This document shows, piece by piece, positions 17,204 to 26,209 of a DNA stretch of 64,000 bases; positions within the stretch are counted from its first letter, which is position 1; the number at the start of each line of letters is the position of its first letter. The notes under the pieces are model-generated. The model was not told the origin of the DNA. It worked only from the letters and a program-made list of their open reading frames with translations, and searched no databases. Made by a program: the position numbers and the translations under genes. The stretch covers positions 9,344,001 to 9,408,000 of the forward strand of contig NZ_CP069396.1 of NCBI RefSeq assembly GCF_016887565.1, given 5' to 3'. This stretch comes from Archangium violaceum. Lineage in GTDB: Bacteria > Myxococcota > Myxococcia > Myxococcales > Myxococcaceae.

Positions 17204-18505
17204 TCAGTCCGACGCGTCGCGGAGCACGGGGAGGGAGAGCTCGAACCGCGCGCCCTTCCCCGGTGACGAATGGACCTCGAGCGTCCCGCCATGGGCGAGG
17301 GCGATCCGCCGCGCGAGGTACAACCCGAGCCCCAGTCCCGAGGACTTGGGGCCGCGGGCGAAGCGCTCGAACAACCTGGGGAGCAGCTCGGGCGAGACCC
17401 CGGGCCCCTGGTCGACGACGGAGACGACGACATGGTCGCCGTCCGTGCGCGTCCGCGTCTCGACCTCCACCACCACCGGAAGCCCCGCGGGCGAGTGCTT
17501 CAGCGCATTGGCGACCAGGTTGGAAAGGGCCTGGCGAAGACGCTCGGGGTCGGCCACGAGGACGAGCTCCTCCGGGCCTCGGGACTGGACCTCGTGCGAG
17601 GGAAGCGTCGAGGTCGCCGCCACTTCCTGCACCAGCCGCATCACGTCCAGGGGCTGTGGGTGCAGCGAGAAGAGCCCCTGCTCCAGGCGGCCCACATCGA
17701 GCAGGTCGGAGGTGAGCCGGGAGAGTGCCTTGACACTCCCGAGCGCCGCCTCGGCATCGCGGATGTCGTCGACGGACCGCTGCCGGACCGACCGCCGGTG
17801 GATGAGCTCGATGCGCGCGCGCAGGGAGAACAGGTGATTGCCCATGTCATGCGCGAAGATGGTGATGAGGTCCTCGGCGGCGGACCGCCGGCCCTGCTCG
17901 AGGGCGGCCTTCGTCAACTGCTCCGAGAGCTCGATGCGGTGCGCCACCACGCCCACCCACCGGGCGACGGCCTCCAGGAAGCGGAGGTCGTCCAGGGAGA
18001 AGAACTCCGCCTTGTCCGAGGAGCACTCCAGGACGCCTCGCCGCTCCCCGCCCACTTCGATCACCGCCCCGATGGCGGACTTGATCCCCAACCCGAATTT
18101 GATGCCTGGCAGCTCCTCGGGGTCCTCGTCCTGATGGCCCGTGTGCCAGGGCATTCCTGTCTCGAAGATCTCCACGATCCGGCCGCGATTGGCGAGCTGT
18201 AGCCGGTCCAGGCCGAGGCGCTTCTGCTTGCGGGACATGGGGGTGTCGCTGATGCCCCTGGCCACGAGCGTCTGGGTCTCTGGCTCCAGGAAGAAGATGT
18301 CCACCTTGTCGGCATGGAGCAGTTCCACGAGGATCTGGGCCGCGTTATCCATCGTGGGACGGAGCTCGGCTCCCTGCAGCTCGAGCAGCTTCTCGAGCGC
18401 CCGCAGGAGCAACTCGCGCCGCCCGCTCTCACTCTGGGGTCGTTCCGAGGACACGACACAGAGGATATGTACCTCGGAGGTCAAGACCACTGTCCTACGG
18501 GACAC
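17204..18505 (-). CDS. GAF-domain sensor histidine kinase
   Basis: A 433-residue soluble kinase. A GAF domain spans about residues 45-190 (AAQILVELLHADKVDIFFLE, GIKSAIGAVIEVGGERRGVLE). The dimerisation/phosphoacceptor box is ITIFAHDMGNHLFSLRARI with the His near residue 219, and the catalytic domain contains LRQALSNLVANALKHSPAG (N box), VVDQGPGVS (G1) and SGLGLGLYLARRIALAHGG (G2). No membrane helices or attached receiver are seen, and no response regulator gene is adjacent, so it is an orphan kinase. The GTG at 18505 is the longest start; a later GTG near residue 17 is equally possible. Confidence 0.9.
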   Translation of the reverse strand: MSRRTVVLTSEVHILCVVSSERPQSESGRRELLLRALEKLLELQGAELRPTMDNAAQILVELLHADKVDIFFLEPETQTLVARGISDTPMSRKQKRLGLDRLQLANRGRIVEIFETGMPWHTGHQDEDPEELPGIKFGLGIKSAIGAVIEVGGERRGVLECSSDKAEFFSLDDLRFLEAVARWVGVVAHRIELSEQLTKAALEQGRRSAAEDLITIFAHDMGNHLFSLRARIELIHRRSVRQRSVDDIRDAEAALGSVKALSRLTSDLLDVGRLEQGLFSLHPQPLDVMRLVQEVAATSTLPSHEVQSRGPEELVLVADPERLRQALSNLVANALKHSPAGLPVVVEVETRTRTDGDHVVVSVVDQGPGVSPELLPRLFERFARGPKSSGLGLGLYLARRIALAHGGTLEVHSSPGKGARFELSLPVLRDASD

Positions 18506-18552
18506 ATCCCCTGGCGGGCTCCTCGCTCCTCAGGAGGGCATGCGGCGGAGCG

Positions 18553-20385
18553 TCATTGGACGAGCCGGTGGATGTCCCCGCAGGCGATGTACGAGCCGCC
18601 GTTGCCGGTGGTGACGATCTCCTCCACCACGTACAGCACGTTCTCCTCGCGGATGTCGCGCGGGAAGCGGATGTTGAGGTTGGGGTCGTAGCCGTCGGAC
18701 ACCACGCGGGCGCGCAGCTTGCTGCCCTCCTTGACGCACTGGACGAGCACGCCGGTGCCCACCGTGTTCGTCGTGGGCAGATCCGCCGCCGAGCCCGTCA
18801 CCTTGGACGCGGTGGGCTTGCCCTTCTTCTTCGCGGCCTCCGCCGAGCGGGCGCCGCGCTCCTGCCCGGGCAGCACCAGCCGCTTGATGGCGCCGCTCAC
18901 CCGGTAGAACGTGCCGTCTCCCGACGGCTCCAGCTTGTCCACCACGTACGAGACGCCCTCCTCGCGCGCGCTCCGGGGGAACTGCACGTTGAAGCTCGGG
19001 TCATACCCCTCGGAGGCGGCGTGGACGCGCAGCTTGCCGCCCTCGCGCACGCACTTGAGGATGACGCCGGTGCCCGCGCTGGACACGGCCTCCAGGCTGT
19101 CCGCCGAGCCGCCCGCCGTCCCGCGCAGCGCCAGATCGCCACGGCTGCGCGTGCCCGCCTGGTAGGACTGATCCCTCATCTCCTTGCGGATGACCGGGTC
19201 GTACTTCCTCGACTCCAGGCGCTGCGCGTAGTGCGCGAGCTGCTCCACCTCCTCGGCGATGTCGTAGGAGGCCTTGTCGAGGTGGGCGGAGACCTCGGTG
19301 ATGACCTGCCGCAGCCGCTGCGAGGCCGAGCCGAAGTCCCCCTTGTCGGCGAGCTCGACGGCCTGGTCCTTGACGCGCGCGATGCGCAGGCGGCTCGTCT
19401 GGGCCAGCACGTTCTTGTCCGCGGACACGGCCGCCGACTCCGAGGCCGAGGCCAGGTTGACGACGATGGGCACCTCGCCCGACAGCTCCCGGATGGCCCC
19501 GTCCACCACCGCCTGCGCCCGGAACACCAGCGTGGCGAGCGTCACCGGGCCACTGGCGCTCCCCGCGTCCACGGACAGCTCCGCCGCGAGCTGCCGCGGC
19601 TCGGTGGCGTACACGTCGCCCAGCCCCACCGCCACCTCCTGGCCCCGGGACTCGAAGCGGTAGCGGTTGAGCACGCTCGCCACCTTCACCTTGGGCGCCG
19701 GCTTGAGCGTCACCTCCAGGTTCTGCGCGACGAGCGAGCCGAGGCCCTCCATCTCGATGCCGAAGACGCCCTCGGCGTCGTCCGGCGTCTGGATGTAATA
19801 GAAGTGCCCCTCCCCGGCGTTGGCCATGCCGATGAGCAGGTCCTCGTTGAAGTTGGAGCCGAAGCCCAGCGTGGTGGTGATGATGCCGGCCGCGGACTTC
19901 TCCCGCGCCGTGGAGACGAGGGCGTCCGGATCGGTGATGCCCATGTTGGCCTGGCCGTCCGTCAGCAGGAGCACGCGGTTGACGCGCTCCGCGGCCTTGT
20001 TGGCCCCCACGTGCTCCACGCCCTTGAGCCAGCCGCCGCTCAGGTTGGTGCACCCGCCCGCGCGCACCTTGGAGAGCACCGCGCCGATGGCCGCCTTGTC
20101 CGTGACGCGGGTGGGCGCGAGCACCGAGAACACCGCGTCGTCATAGGTGACGATGGAGAGCCAGTCCTCCGGGCCCATCCGCTCCACGAGCTGCCGCGAG
20201 GCCTGCAGGGCGTGCTTCAGCGGAACGCCCGCCATGGAGCCCGAGCGGTCGATGACGAGGCTCAGGTTGAGCGAGCGCCGCGTGGACGCCGCCGGGGCAT
20301 CGGCCTGGAACGTCACCACCAGGTCGACCTTGGAGGAGGTACCAACGGGGAGCACCGGACGGCTGAGGGTGTAGGTGGCCTTCAT
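18553..20385 (-). CDS. VWA domain protein with tandem C-terminal repeats
   Basis: A 610-residue protein without signal peptide. After a short beta-rich lead comes a von Willebrand A domain with an intact MIDAS motif (LVIDRSGSM, about residues 41-49; GCTNLSGG; LLLTDGQANMG), then a beta-sandwich region (VTLKPAPKVKVASVLNRY) and a helical segment. The last 150 residues hold two copies of a 70-residue unit: GTGVILKCVREGGKLRVHAA and GTGVLVQCVKEGSKLRARVV, each continuing with a GYDP(S/N) segment and an FPR..REE(G/N)V.YVV motif. ATG 20385 is chosen over an upstream start at 20415. It is divergent from a giant membrane protein gene, with which it may be functionally paired. Confidence 0.88.
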   Translation of the reverse strand: MKATYTLSRPVLPVGTSSKVDLVVTFQADAPAASTRRSLNLSLVIDRSGSMAGVPLKHALQASRQLVERMGPEDWLSIVTYDDAVFSVLAPTRVTDKAAIGAVLSKVRAGGCTNLSGGWLKGVEHVGANKAAERVNRVLLLTDGQANMGITDPDALVSTAREKSAAGIITTTLGFGSNFNEDLLIGMANAGEGHFYYIQTPDDAEGVFGIEMEGLGSLVAQNLEVTLKPAPKVKVASVLNRYRFESRGQEVAVGLGDVYATEPRQLAAELSVDAGSASGPVTLATLVFRAQAVVDGAIRELSGEVPIVVNLASASESAAVSADKNVLAQTSRLRIARVKDQAVELADKGDFGSASQRLRQVITEVSAHLDKASYDIAEEVEQLAHYAQRLESRKYDPVIRKEMRDQSYQAGTRSRGDLALRGTAGGSADSLEAVSSAGTGVILKCVREGGKLRVHAASEGYDPSFNVQFPRSAREEGVSYVVDKLEPSGDGTFYRVSGAIKRLVLPGQERGARSAEAAKKKGKPTASKVTGSAADLPTTNTVGTGVLVQCVKEGSKLRARVVSDGYDPNLNIRFPRDIREENVLYVVEEIVTTGNGGSYIACGDIHRLVQ

Positions 20386-20501
20386 GGAGGGGCCCTTTCG
20401 TGAAGTATGCGACACAGCCTAGTCTCTCGCTCTGTCATGAGTCACTTCGGGCCTACCCGCCCCACCAGGTCGGACCCGTGTGCCAAGAAGAGGGGGGCAC
20501 C

Positions 20502-23500
20502 TTGATCTGCCTGGCCTGTGCCGAGCTCCGTGCCACGGACTCCGCGACCACCTGCCCGAGTTGCGGAACCGCGCTCGTGCCCGCCACCGCGGAGCACCTG
20601 GACGCGCTCGTCCAGGAGAAGCTGCGACGGCGCATCTCGGACTGGCACGCCACACGGCTGCTCGACGAGCACACCGCGTCCCGGCTCACCGAGTCCCTCG
20701 CCGGCGCGCCCGTGGCGAGCGTCGCGGTGCCGCTGCTCGAGGACGCGAGCACCCTGGAACAGAAGGCCGATGCGCTCGCCGGGAAGCTGGAGCAGCTCGA
20801 GGACTGGCGGCCGGGCTGGGGCCAGGCGTTCTTCCAGGCGCTGGAGAACGCGGCGCGCGCGGAGCGGGAAGCGAAGCGCGCGTCCGACGACGAGGAGCTC
20901 GACATCGGCCTCGCCTCGGAGTCGGGGCAGGCGCTCTTCCACCGCGTGGACGCGGGCGCGCTCGGCGGCGGGCTGGATGCCATGGTGGCGCTCGATGACG
21001 CCGGGGGCGCGCGAGGAGAGGCGCTCAAGCTGCACGAGTACGTCTGGTGGTTCCTCGGGGCGGTGCTGGTGCTCGGTGGCTCGCTCATGGGCGTGCGCGA
21101 GGCATGGCGCGCTCTCGGGGGCGTGCCTCGCCAGCTGCTCGTCACGGGCGCCCTCTTCGCCTACCACGCGAGCTTCATCGGGCTCGGGGTGTTCCTCGCC
21201 CGGCGCTCGGCGTCGGCCGGGCGGGTGCTCGCGAGCATCGGCCTCGCGCTGCTGCCCGTGGTCTTCGTCGCGCTGTCCTCCCTGATGGGCCTGCACCCGG
21301 CGCTGGGAGGAGCCGTCTCGGCCGCGGCCGCCGGCCTGTGCCTGCTCACGCTGAGGCCCGCGGGCCGCCTGCTGTATGGGGCCTCCACGGTGTCGCTGGG
21401 CGTGGCGCTGCTCCCCTCGCTGCTGGCGGGACTGCCCCTGATGGGGCTGGACGATGCGCCCTGGACGCGCACCCTCTGCGCCTTCGGCGGTGTGGCGGCG
21501 CTCGGGGCGGCGGCGTGGCGAGCCAGTCGCGAGACGACGGGCCGGGCCGGGCTCTCCGTCCTGACCACGGGCCTCTATGGAGCGGCCGCGCTGGCCGTCT
21601 TCTCGGTCGCCAGCGCGCCGTCGGGCTTCGATGCCTTGGTGCCGGGAAGCCCGCTCTTCGCGGGGATGACGCTCTGGGCGGTGGCGCTCGCGGCGGTGGT
21701 GGCGGGCGTGGCGACCCTGGCTTCGGTGCGCGAGGCCCATCCCCGAGCGGCCCCCGCCGTGGAGACGCTCGCGCACGCGGTGGTGGCTTGCGGAGCGCTC
21801 GCCGGGGCGCTCTCGGCCTTCTCCGTGCCGCCTGGAGTGGAGCGATGGGTCGATGTGGCCTCCGCCTTCACGCCCTTGGCGGCGGCGCTGGTCTTCTTCG
21901 TGCTGGAGCCCACGCGCCGGGCGCTGGTCCATCCGGCCGCGCTCGCCACGGCCCTGGCGGGCGTGCTGCTGGCGCGGCTGGAGATGCCCTCGGAGGCGGG
22001 CTGGTGGATGGTGGGCCTCGCCACTGTCGGAGCGGGCCTGCTGCCCATCGCGCGGTTGCTCCCCCGGGGTACCCTTCGCTTCTGGTTGGAGGTCTGGGGC
22101 GTGGTGCTCTCGCTGGCCTCACTGCCACTCACCTCGCTGGCCACCTCGGCCTGGGGCTCGGGGACGTCGTGGCCGAAGGCCGCGGCGGGTGCGCTGGTGG
22201 CCGTCTCCGCGCACCTCGTCGCCGGTCATCAGTGGCGGGCACTGCATTACCTGGGAGGTGCCGCGCTCCTCTTCGGTACCTTCGGCGCCGTCGAGGCCTC
22301 GGCTGAAAACGCGAGTACCTGGATGTTGGTCGCCGCGCTCACCCTGGCCGCGGGTCTCTACGCCGTGACCGGGCTCATCCAGGAAGCGTGGATGCGACGC
22401 AACGGCAAGACGCTCGAGCTGCTCCCCCTGGACGACCTGTCACTCGCGATGGCCACGCTGGCCATCCTGCGCGCCTTCCCGGGAGCGCGGATCGTCCTCG
22501 ATGGGGAGGACCCCTTTCCGCTTCGCTTCGCCACCCACGCAGAGTTCCTGAATCTCGCGATCCTCGGCGGGCCGCTCGTCCTCGCCTCGGTGCTCCTCCT
22601 GCTGCGCGTGAGAAGGGACCGCAGCCGGCTCGTCAGCGCCCTGGCCGCATGGGGCCTCGCGTTCTCGGTCGTGCAGTGGGTCCAGCAGACGAGCGGTCCG
22701 AGCCTCGCCGACCGCGCCCTGCTCCTCGCGCTGCTCGCGTTCGGCTTCTCCGCGATCGCGACACTGCGTGGCCGTGGATCCGAGCCCTCTACTCCCGCCA
22801 GGAAGGGACGGCCCCTGCTCGGGTGGCTCGAGCTGCCATTCGCCGAGCGGGGCCGCCCGCTCTACACCGATGGCTTCGCCGCCGTGTCGTTCCTGGCGGC
22901 CACGTTCTCCCTCGTCCTGCTCGTGAGCTGGATGTCGTCGCCCGACGAAGCCACGCGCTCCCGGGCCGTACTCGCGGGAGCGCTCCTCACGGGGAGCGCG
23001 GTGCTCGCCTTCCTCACGCGAGGCTTCGTCACGTGGCGCCTGCGCGGCGCGGTGGTGACGCTCGCACTCGCGGGACTCTTCATCGCCTTCACGGCGGTAC
23101 TCAACCGCACGGGCCGGCCGCTGCCGCCCGACGTGGTGGCCCTGCGCCTGCCCTTCATCGGCGTGGGACTCTGGCTGCTGGCGCTCGCGACCCGGCGCTT
23201 CGGACCGTGGCTCGCCCGGCTCCTGGAGAACGAGCCCCAGGGACGCCTGTACCACTTCGTCCCGCACGCCGGAGTGGCCGCGCTGGGCGCACTGCTCGCG
23301 GTAGAGGCGTGGATCTTCGGTGGGCCCCTCCTGTCCCGCGCGCTGACGGTGGTGCCTCCGCTCATGCCGCTGGGCGCGGCGCTCCTGGCGCTGCTGCTCG
23401 CCTTCTCCTTCCGGGCCCCGGGCCTTGCCCGCCTGGGGTTGCTCCTGGGCATTCCGGGAGCCGCGTTGTGGGCCGTCCATCGCACCGTGCTCGGGCATCC

Positions 23501-25526
23501 GCTGGTGGCCTTCACACCGCCGGGTGGGCAGTGGATGCGCGCCGGGCTCCTGGAAGCCGCCCAGAACCTCGGGTGGCTCGCGTCCGAGGCCTGGCTCACC
23601 TCGGGAGAGACGGTGCCCCAGTTGTGGTACCGGGCCTTCGCGGGCGTCGCCGCCGCGGGGCTCGTGTACGCCGGCGCGGGCATGGTGCTATCCCCGCTGG
23701 GAGCGCGGCTCGACTTCCTCCGAGCCCTCCTGGGCAACGAGCCAGACTCCTTCGGCCAGCGGCTCACGCAGGCGCTGCACCACCAGGCGGGCATCGCCGC
23801 GGGGCTCGTCTTCGCCGCGGCGTTCTTCCAGCCCGGGCTGGAGGCGGCCGTGCTCACCCTCGCCTCTGGACTGCTGCTCATCGCGGGCCGGGCGAAGGCG
23901 CGTGCGCGAATGGTGGCGGGAATGGGCATCCTCCTGGTCATCCACGCCCTGGCGCACCGCGAGCCCCTCATCGGCGCGTGGCCGGGGCCGGTGCTCGCCC
24001 TCGTGGGGTGGCTGCTGGTGGCGCTGAGCCCGCGAGTGGCCCGCTGGCGGGGAATCGACGAGGGCGCGGTGCGAGCCCGCGCGCAACTGGGCGCGCTGTT
24101 CTTCTCCCTGAACGCGGCGGAGTACGCCCTGGCCAGCGGCGGCGCGACAGACCCGCTGATGGCCGTTCCCCGCCTGCTGCTCGATACCCTCTACGGGCTC
24201 GGTGGGCTCTGGACTCGGTCCACCGCCCTGCCGGTGACCTTCGCGCTCGTCGCCGCCTCGCTGTTCACCGGCGCGTACCAGTGGAAGGGCGCGCTGTCGA
24301 AGCTGGGCGCGGGGTGGGCCTCGATGGTGGCGGGGCTCGCCGCCGTGACGGGCCTCTCGGTGGGGCTCCTGGCGGGCGCGGACGAGGCCGGGAGGTTCGC
24401 GGCGTACGAGCTCCTCCTCACGCGGCACGGGACAGCGCTGGCGCTCTGCCTGGCGGGAGTGGCGGCGCTCGCGCACGCCGCCAACCGGTGGATTCGCGAC
24501 GGCCGCGAGGACATCGCCCGGGGGCTCGCGTGGGGCCGGGACGCGTGGCTCCTCGTGACGGGTGGCCTGCTCGCGCTGGTGGCGGCGTGGGTGAGCACGC
24601 CGGATGAACGGGCGCTCCCGCTGGCGGGGGCGGCCATCGGCCTGGCGGTGGCGGTCTCCCTCCACTGCGCGTGGCGCGAGCGGACGGGCCGGCACGTGTA
24701 CTTCGTGCAGGTGGCGGTGGTGGGCGTGTACGCGCTCGTGAGGGCGCTGTACGCGCGGGGCCTGCGTCCCGAGCACGATGCCCTCTTCGCCCTGGCGCTC
24801 GGCTTCGTGCTGGTGGGCGTGACGGTGCTGGCGCGGCGGGCGGGCATCGCCCCGGTGGAGCAGGCGACCCGCCGGTTCGCGGCGCTGCTGCCCGTGGGCA
24901 TGGCCCTGGTGCTCCCCAGCGAGGCCACGGGCGAGGCCGCGCTGCTGGCGGGTGGCTCGGGCCTCCTGTACGCGGTGCTGGGCGCGGTGGAGCGCAGCCG
25001 GCTGTTCGGCTCGCTCGCGGCCACGGCCTGCAACGTGGCGCTGCTCATCGGCGCGCTCTCGGCGGACATGGAGGGCATCGAGGTCTACCTGGCGCCGCTC
25101 GGCATGCTGCTGCTGATGCTGGGGCAGCTCTTCACGAGCAGCCTGCCGCACGCGGCGAGGAACGCGGTGCGCATCGTGGGAGGCCTGCTGCTGTACGTGC
25201 CCGCGGCGTCCAAGCTGACACTCCAGCTCGGACAGGCGGAGGACGGGACGTATGCCCTCGTGTTCGGCGCGGTGTGCCTCCTGGGCGTGGCCGCGGGCAT
25301 GGCCCTGCGCATCCGCGCCTACCTGGCGCTGGGGACGCTGTTCCTCACGCTGGACGTGGCGGCCACGCTCGTGCACGCCGGACTGAGGGACCACCGCATC
25401 GGCTTCGTGGTGATGACGCTCACCGGCCTCACCATCGTGGGAGGCCGGGTGCTGGCCACCTTGCGCCGCCAGGAGCTGGAGCTGCTCGTCCGGCGCGTGC
25501 GCGTCACGCTCCGGGGCTGGGACTAG
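20502..25526 (+). CDS. Giant multi-spanning membrane protein with N-terminal zinc ribbon
   Basis: About 1,674 residues if started at TTG 20502, chosen because AGGGGGG lies four bases before it and because translation then opens with a zinc ribbon (ICLACAEL...TCPSCGTAL); in-frame GTGs at 20400 and 20478 are alternatives. After about 190 soluble residues the rest is an almost unbroken series of hydrophobic helices, probably more than 40, of Ala/Leu/Gly-rich composition with short Arg-containing loops. Both the length and the number of helices are extreme. No transporter or enzyme motif is recognised. It is divergent from the VWA gene, and its stop lies 23 bases inside the convergent methyltransferase-like gene. 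Confidence 0.85.
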   Translation: MICLACAELRATDSATTCPSCGTALVPATAEHLDALVQEKLRRRISDWHATRLLDEHTASRLTESLAGAPVASVAVPLLEDASTLEQKADALAGKLEQLEDWRPGWGQAFFQALENAARAEREAKRASDDEELDIGLASESGQALFHRVDAGALGGGLDAMVALDDAGGARGEALKLHEYVWWFLGAVLVLGGSLMGVREAWRALGGVPRQLLVTGALFAYHASFIGLGVFLARRSASAGRVLASIGLALLPVVFVALSSLMGLHPALGGAVSAAAAGLCLLTLRPAGRLLYGASTVSLGVALLPSLLAGLPLMGLDDAPWTRTLCAFGGVAALGAAAWRASRETTGRAGLSVLTTGLYGAAALAVFSVASAPSGFDALVPGSPLFAGMTLWAVALAAVVAGVATLASVREAHPRAAPAVETLAHAVVACGALAGALSAFSVPPGVERWVDVASAFTPLAAALVFFVLEPTRRALVHPAALATALAGVLLARLEMPSEAGWWMVGLATVGAGLLPIARLLPRGTLRFWLEVWGVVLSLASLPLTSLATSAWGSGTSWPKAAAGALVAVSAHLVAGHQWRALHYLGGAALLFGTFGAVEASAENASTWMLVAALTLAAGLYAVTGLIQEAWMRRNGKTLELLPLDDLSLAMATLAILRAFPGARIVLDGEDPFPLRFATHAEFLNLAILGGPLVLASVLLLLRVRRDRSRLVSALAAWGLAFSVVQWVQQTSGPSLADRALLLALLAFGFSAIATLRGRGSEPSTPARKGRPLLGWLELPFAERGRPLYTDGFAAVSFLAATFSLVLLVSWMSSPDEATRSRAVLAGALLTGSAVLAFLTRGFVTWRLRGAVVTLALAGLFIAFTAVLNRTGRPLPPDVVALRLPFIGVGLWLLALATRRFGPWLARLLENEPQGRLYHFVPHAGVAALGALLAVEAWIFGGPLLSRALTVVPPLMPLGAALLALLLAFSFRAPGLARLGLLLGIPGAALWAVHRTVLGHPLVAFTPPGGQWMRAGLLEAAQNLGWLASEAWLTSGETVPQLWYRAFAGVAAAGLVYAGAGMVLSPLGARLDFLRALLGNEPDSFGQRLTQALHHQAGIAAGLVFAAAFFQPGLEAAVLTLASGLLLIAGRAKARARMVAGMGILLVIHALAHREPLIGAWPGPVLALVGWLLVALSPRVARWRGIDEGAVRARAQLGALFFSLNAAEYALASGGATDPLMAVPRLLLDTLYGLGGLWTRSTALPVTFALVAASLFTGAYQWKGALSKLGAGWASMVAGLAAVTGLSVGLLAGADEAGRFAAYELLLTRHGTALALCLAGVAALAHAANRWIRDGREDIARGLAWGRDAWLLVTGGLLALVAAWVSTPDERALPLAGAAIGLAVAVSLHCAWRERTGRHVYFVQVAVVGVYALVRALYARGLRPEHDALFALALGFVLVGVTVLARRAGIAPVEQATRRFAALLPVGMALVLPSEATGEAALLAGGSGLLYAVLGAVERSRLFGSLAATACNVALLIGALSADMEGIEVYLAPLGMLLLMLGQLFTSSLPHAARNAVRIVGGLLLYVPAASKLTLQLGQAEDGTYALVFGAVCLLGVAAGMALRIRAYLALGTLFLTLDVAATLVHAGLRDHRIGFVVMTLTGLTIVGGRVLATLRRQELELLVRRVRVTLRGWD

Positions 25527-25968
25527 CGAACTCACCCAGCACGACGAGCGAGCGGCCTTCCATGGGGAGCTCATGCTCCTCCACGGAGGAGAAGCCGCGC
25601 TCGCGCGCCAGGTCCGCCAGGTGCCGCCGCCACGGGTTGTACGGCATGCTGTTGTCCGAGCAGCACGGCACCACGGCGAAGGGCAGCCGGTACTTCGCCG
25701 CGTACTCGATGATGATCCGCGTCGCCCCGTCCGGGTGCATGCCCACGAGCAGGTCGCACTCGCACGGCTCCTCCAGCGTGAACATGCGCTGGGCGTAGCG
25801 CACGGGTAGGTGCTTGTGTCGCAGATCGAACGTGGTGACCGTGCGCCCCAGCCGCGAGAGGGCCTCGTTCAACCGGCCCTGCCCTCCGGCGATGTCGAAG
25901 ATGCGGGGGGCGGCGAAGCGCTCGGTGATGAACTGGGCGAAGAGGTCGAAGCGACGCTTGTCGGCCAT
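25504..25968 (-). CDS. Methyltransferase-like protein (class I SAM fold)
   Basis: A 154-residue protein starting at ATG 25968 with a strong AGGAGGGC ribosome site five bases upstream. It keeps the first Rossmann elements of a class I SAM-dependent methyltransferase (APRIFDIAGGQGRLNEAL as motif I, RTVTTFDLR as motif II acidic strand, CECDLLVGMHPDGATRII as motif IV region, LPFAVVPCC), with the rest of the fold short. The PCC next to the motif IV strand is like small-molecule or RNA methyltransferases of the METTL25/SAM family, a weak resemblance. Target unknown. Its end overlaps the convergent giant membrane protein by 23 bases. Confidence 0.72.
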   Translation of the reverse strand: MADKRRFDLFAQFITERFAAPRIFDIAGGQGRLNEALSRLGRTVTTFDLRHKHLPVRYAQRMFTLEEPCECDLLVGMHPDGATRIIIEYAAKYRLPFAVVPCCSDNSMPYNPWRRHLADLARERGFSSVEEHELPMEGRSLVVLGEFASPSPGA

Positions 25969-26209
25969 GCGCCCTCCTCTACACCAGGTCCGGTGCTCCG
26001 GATTCCCCCAGGAGCCCGCCAACCCGCCAGGGAGCGCCCGCTCTCGCGACAGGCGGCCGGGCCTGACTTGGATTTCCTTGAATTCACGGATAAGAATGAC
26101 GCACCCTGTCGTGAGGTAACGTTGCTCCCGGTCATCTGCCTCACGCGACGATTCCGCGTACATGGCGCGGGCTGGTATCGCAATCTGAGAAGACCGGAGG
26201 AGCCGGCCC

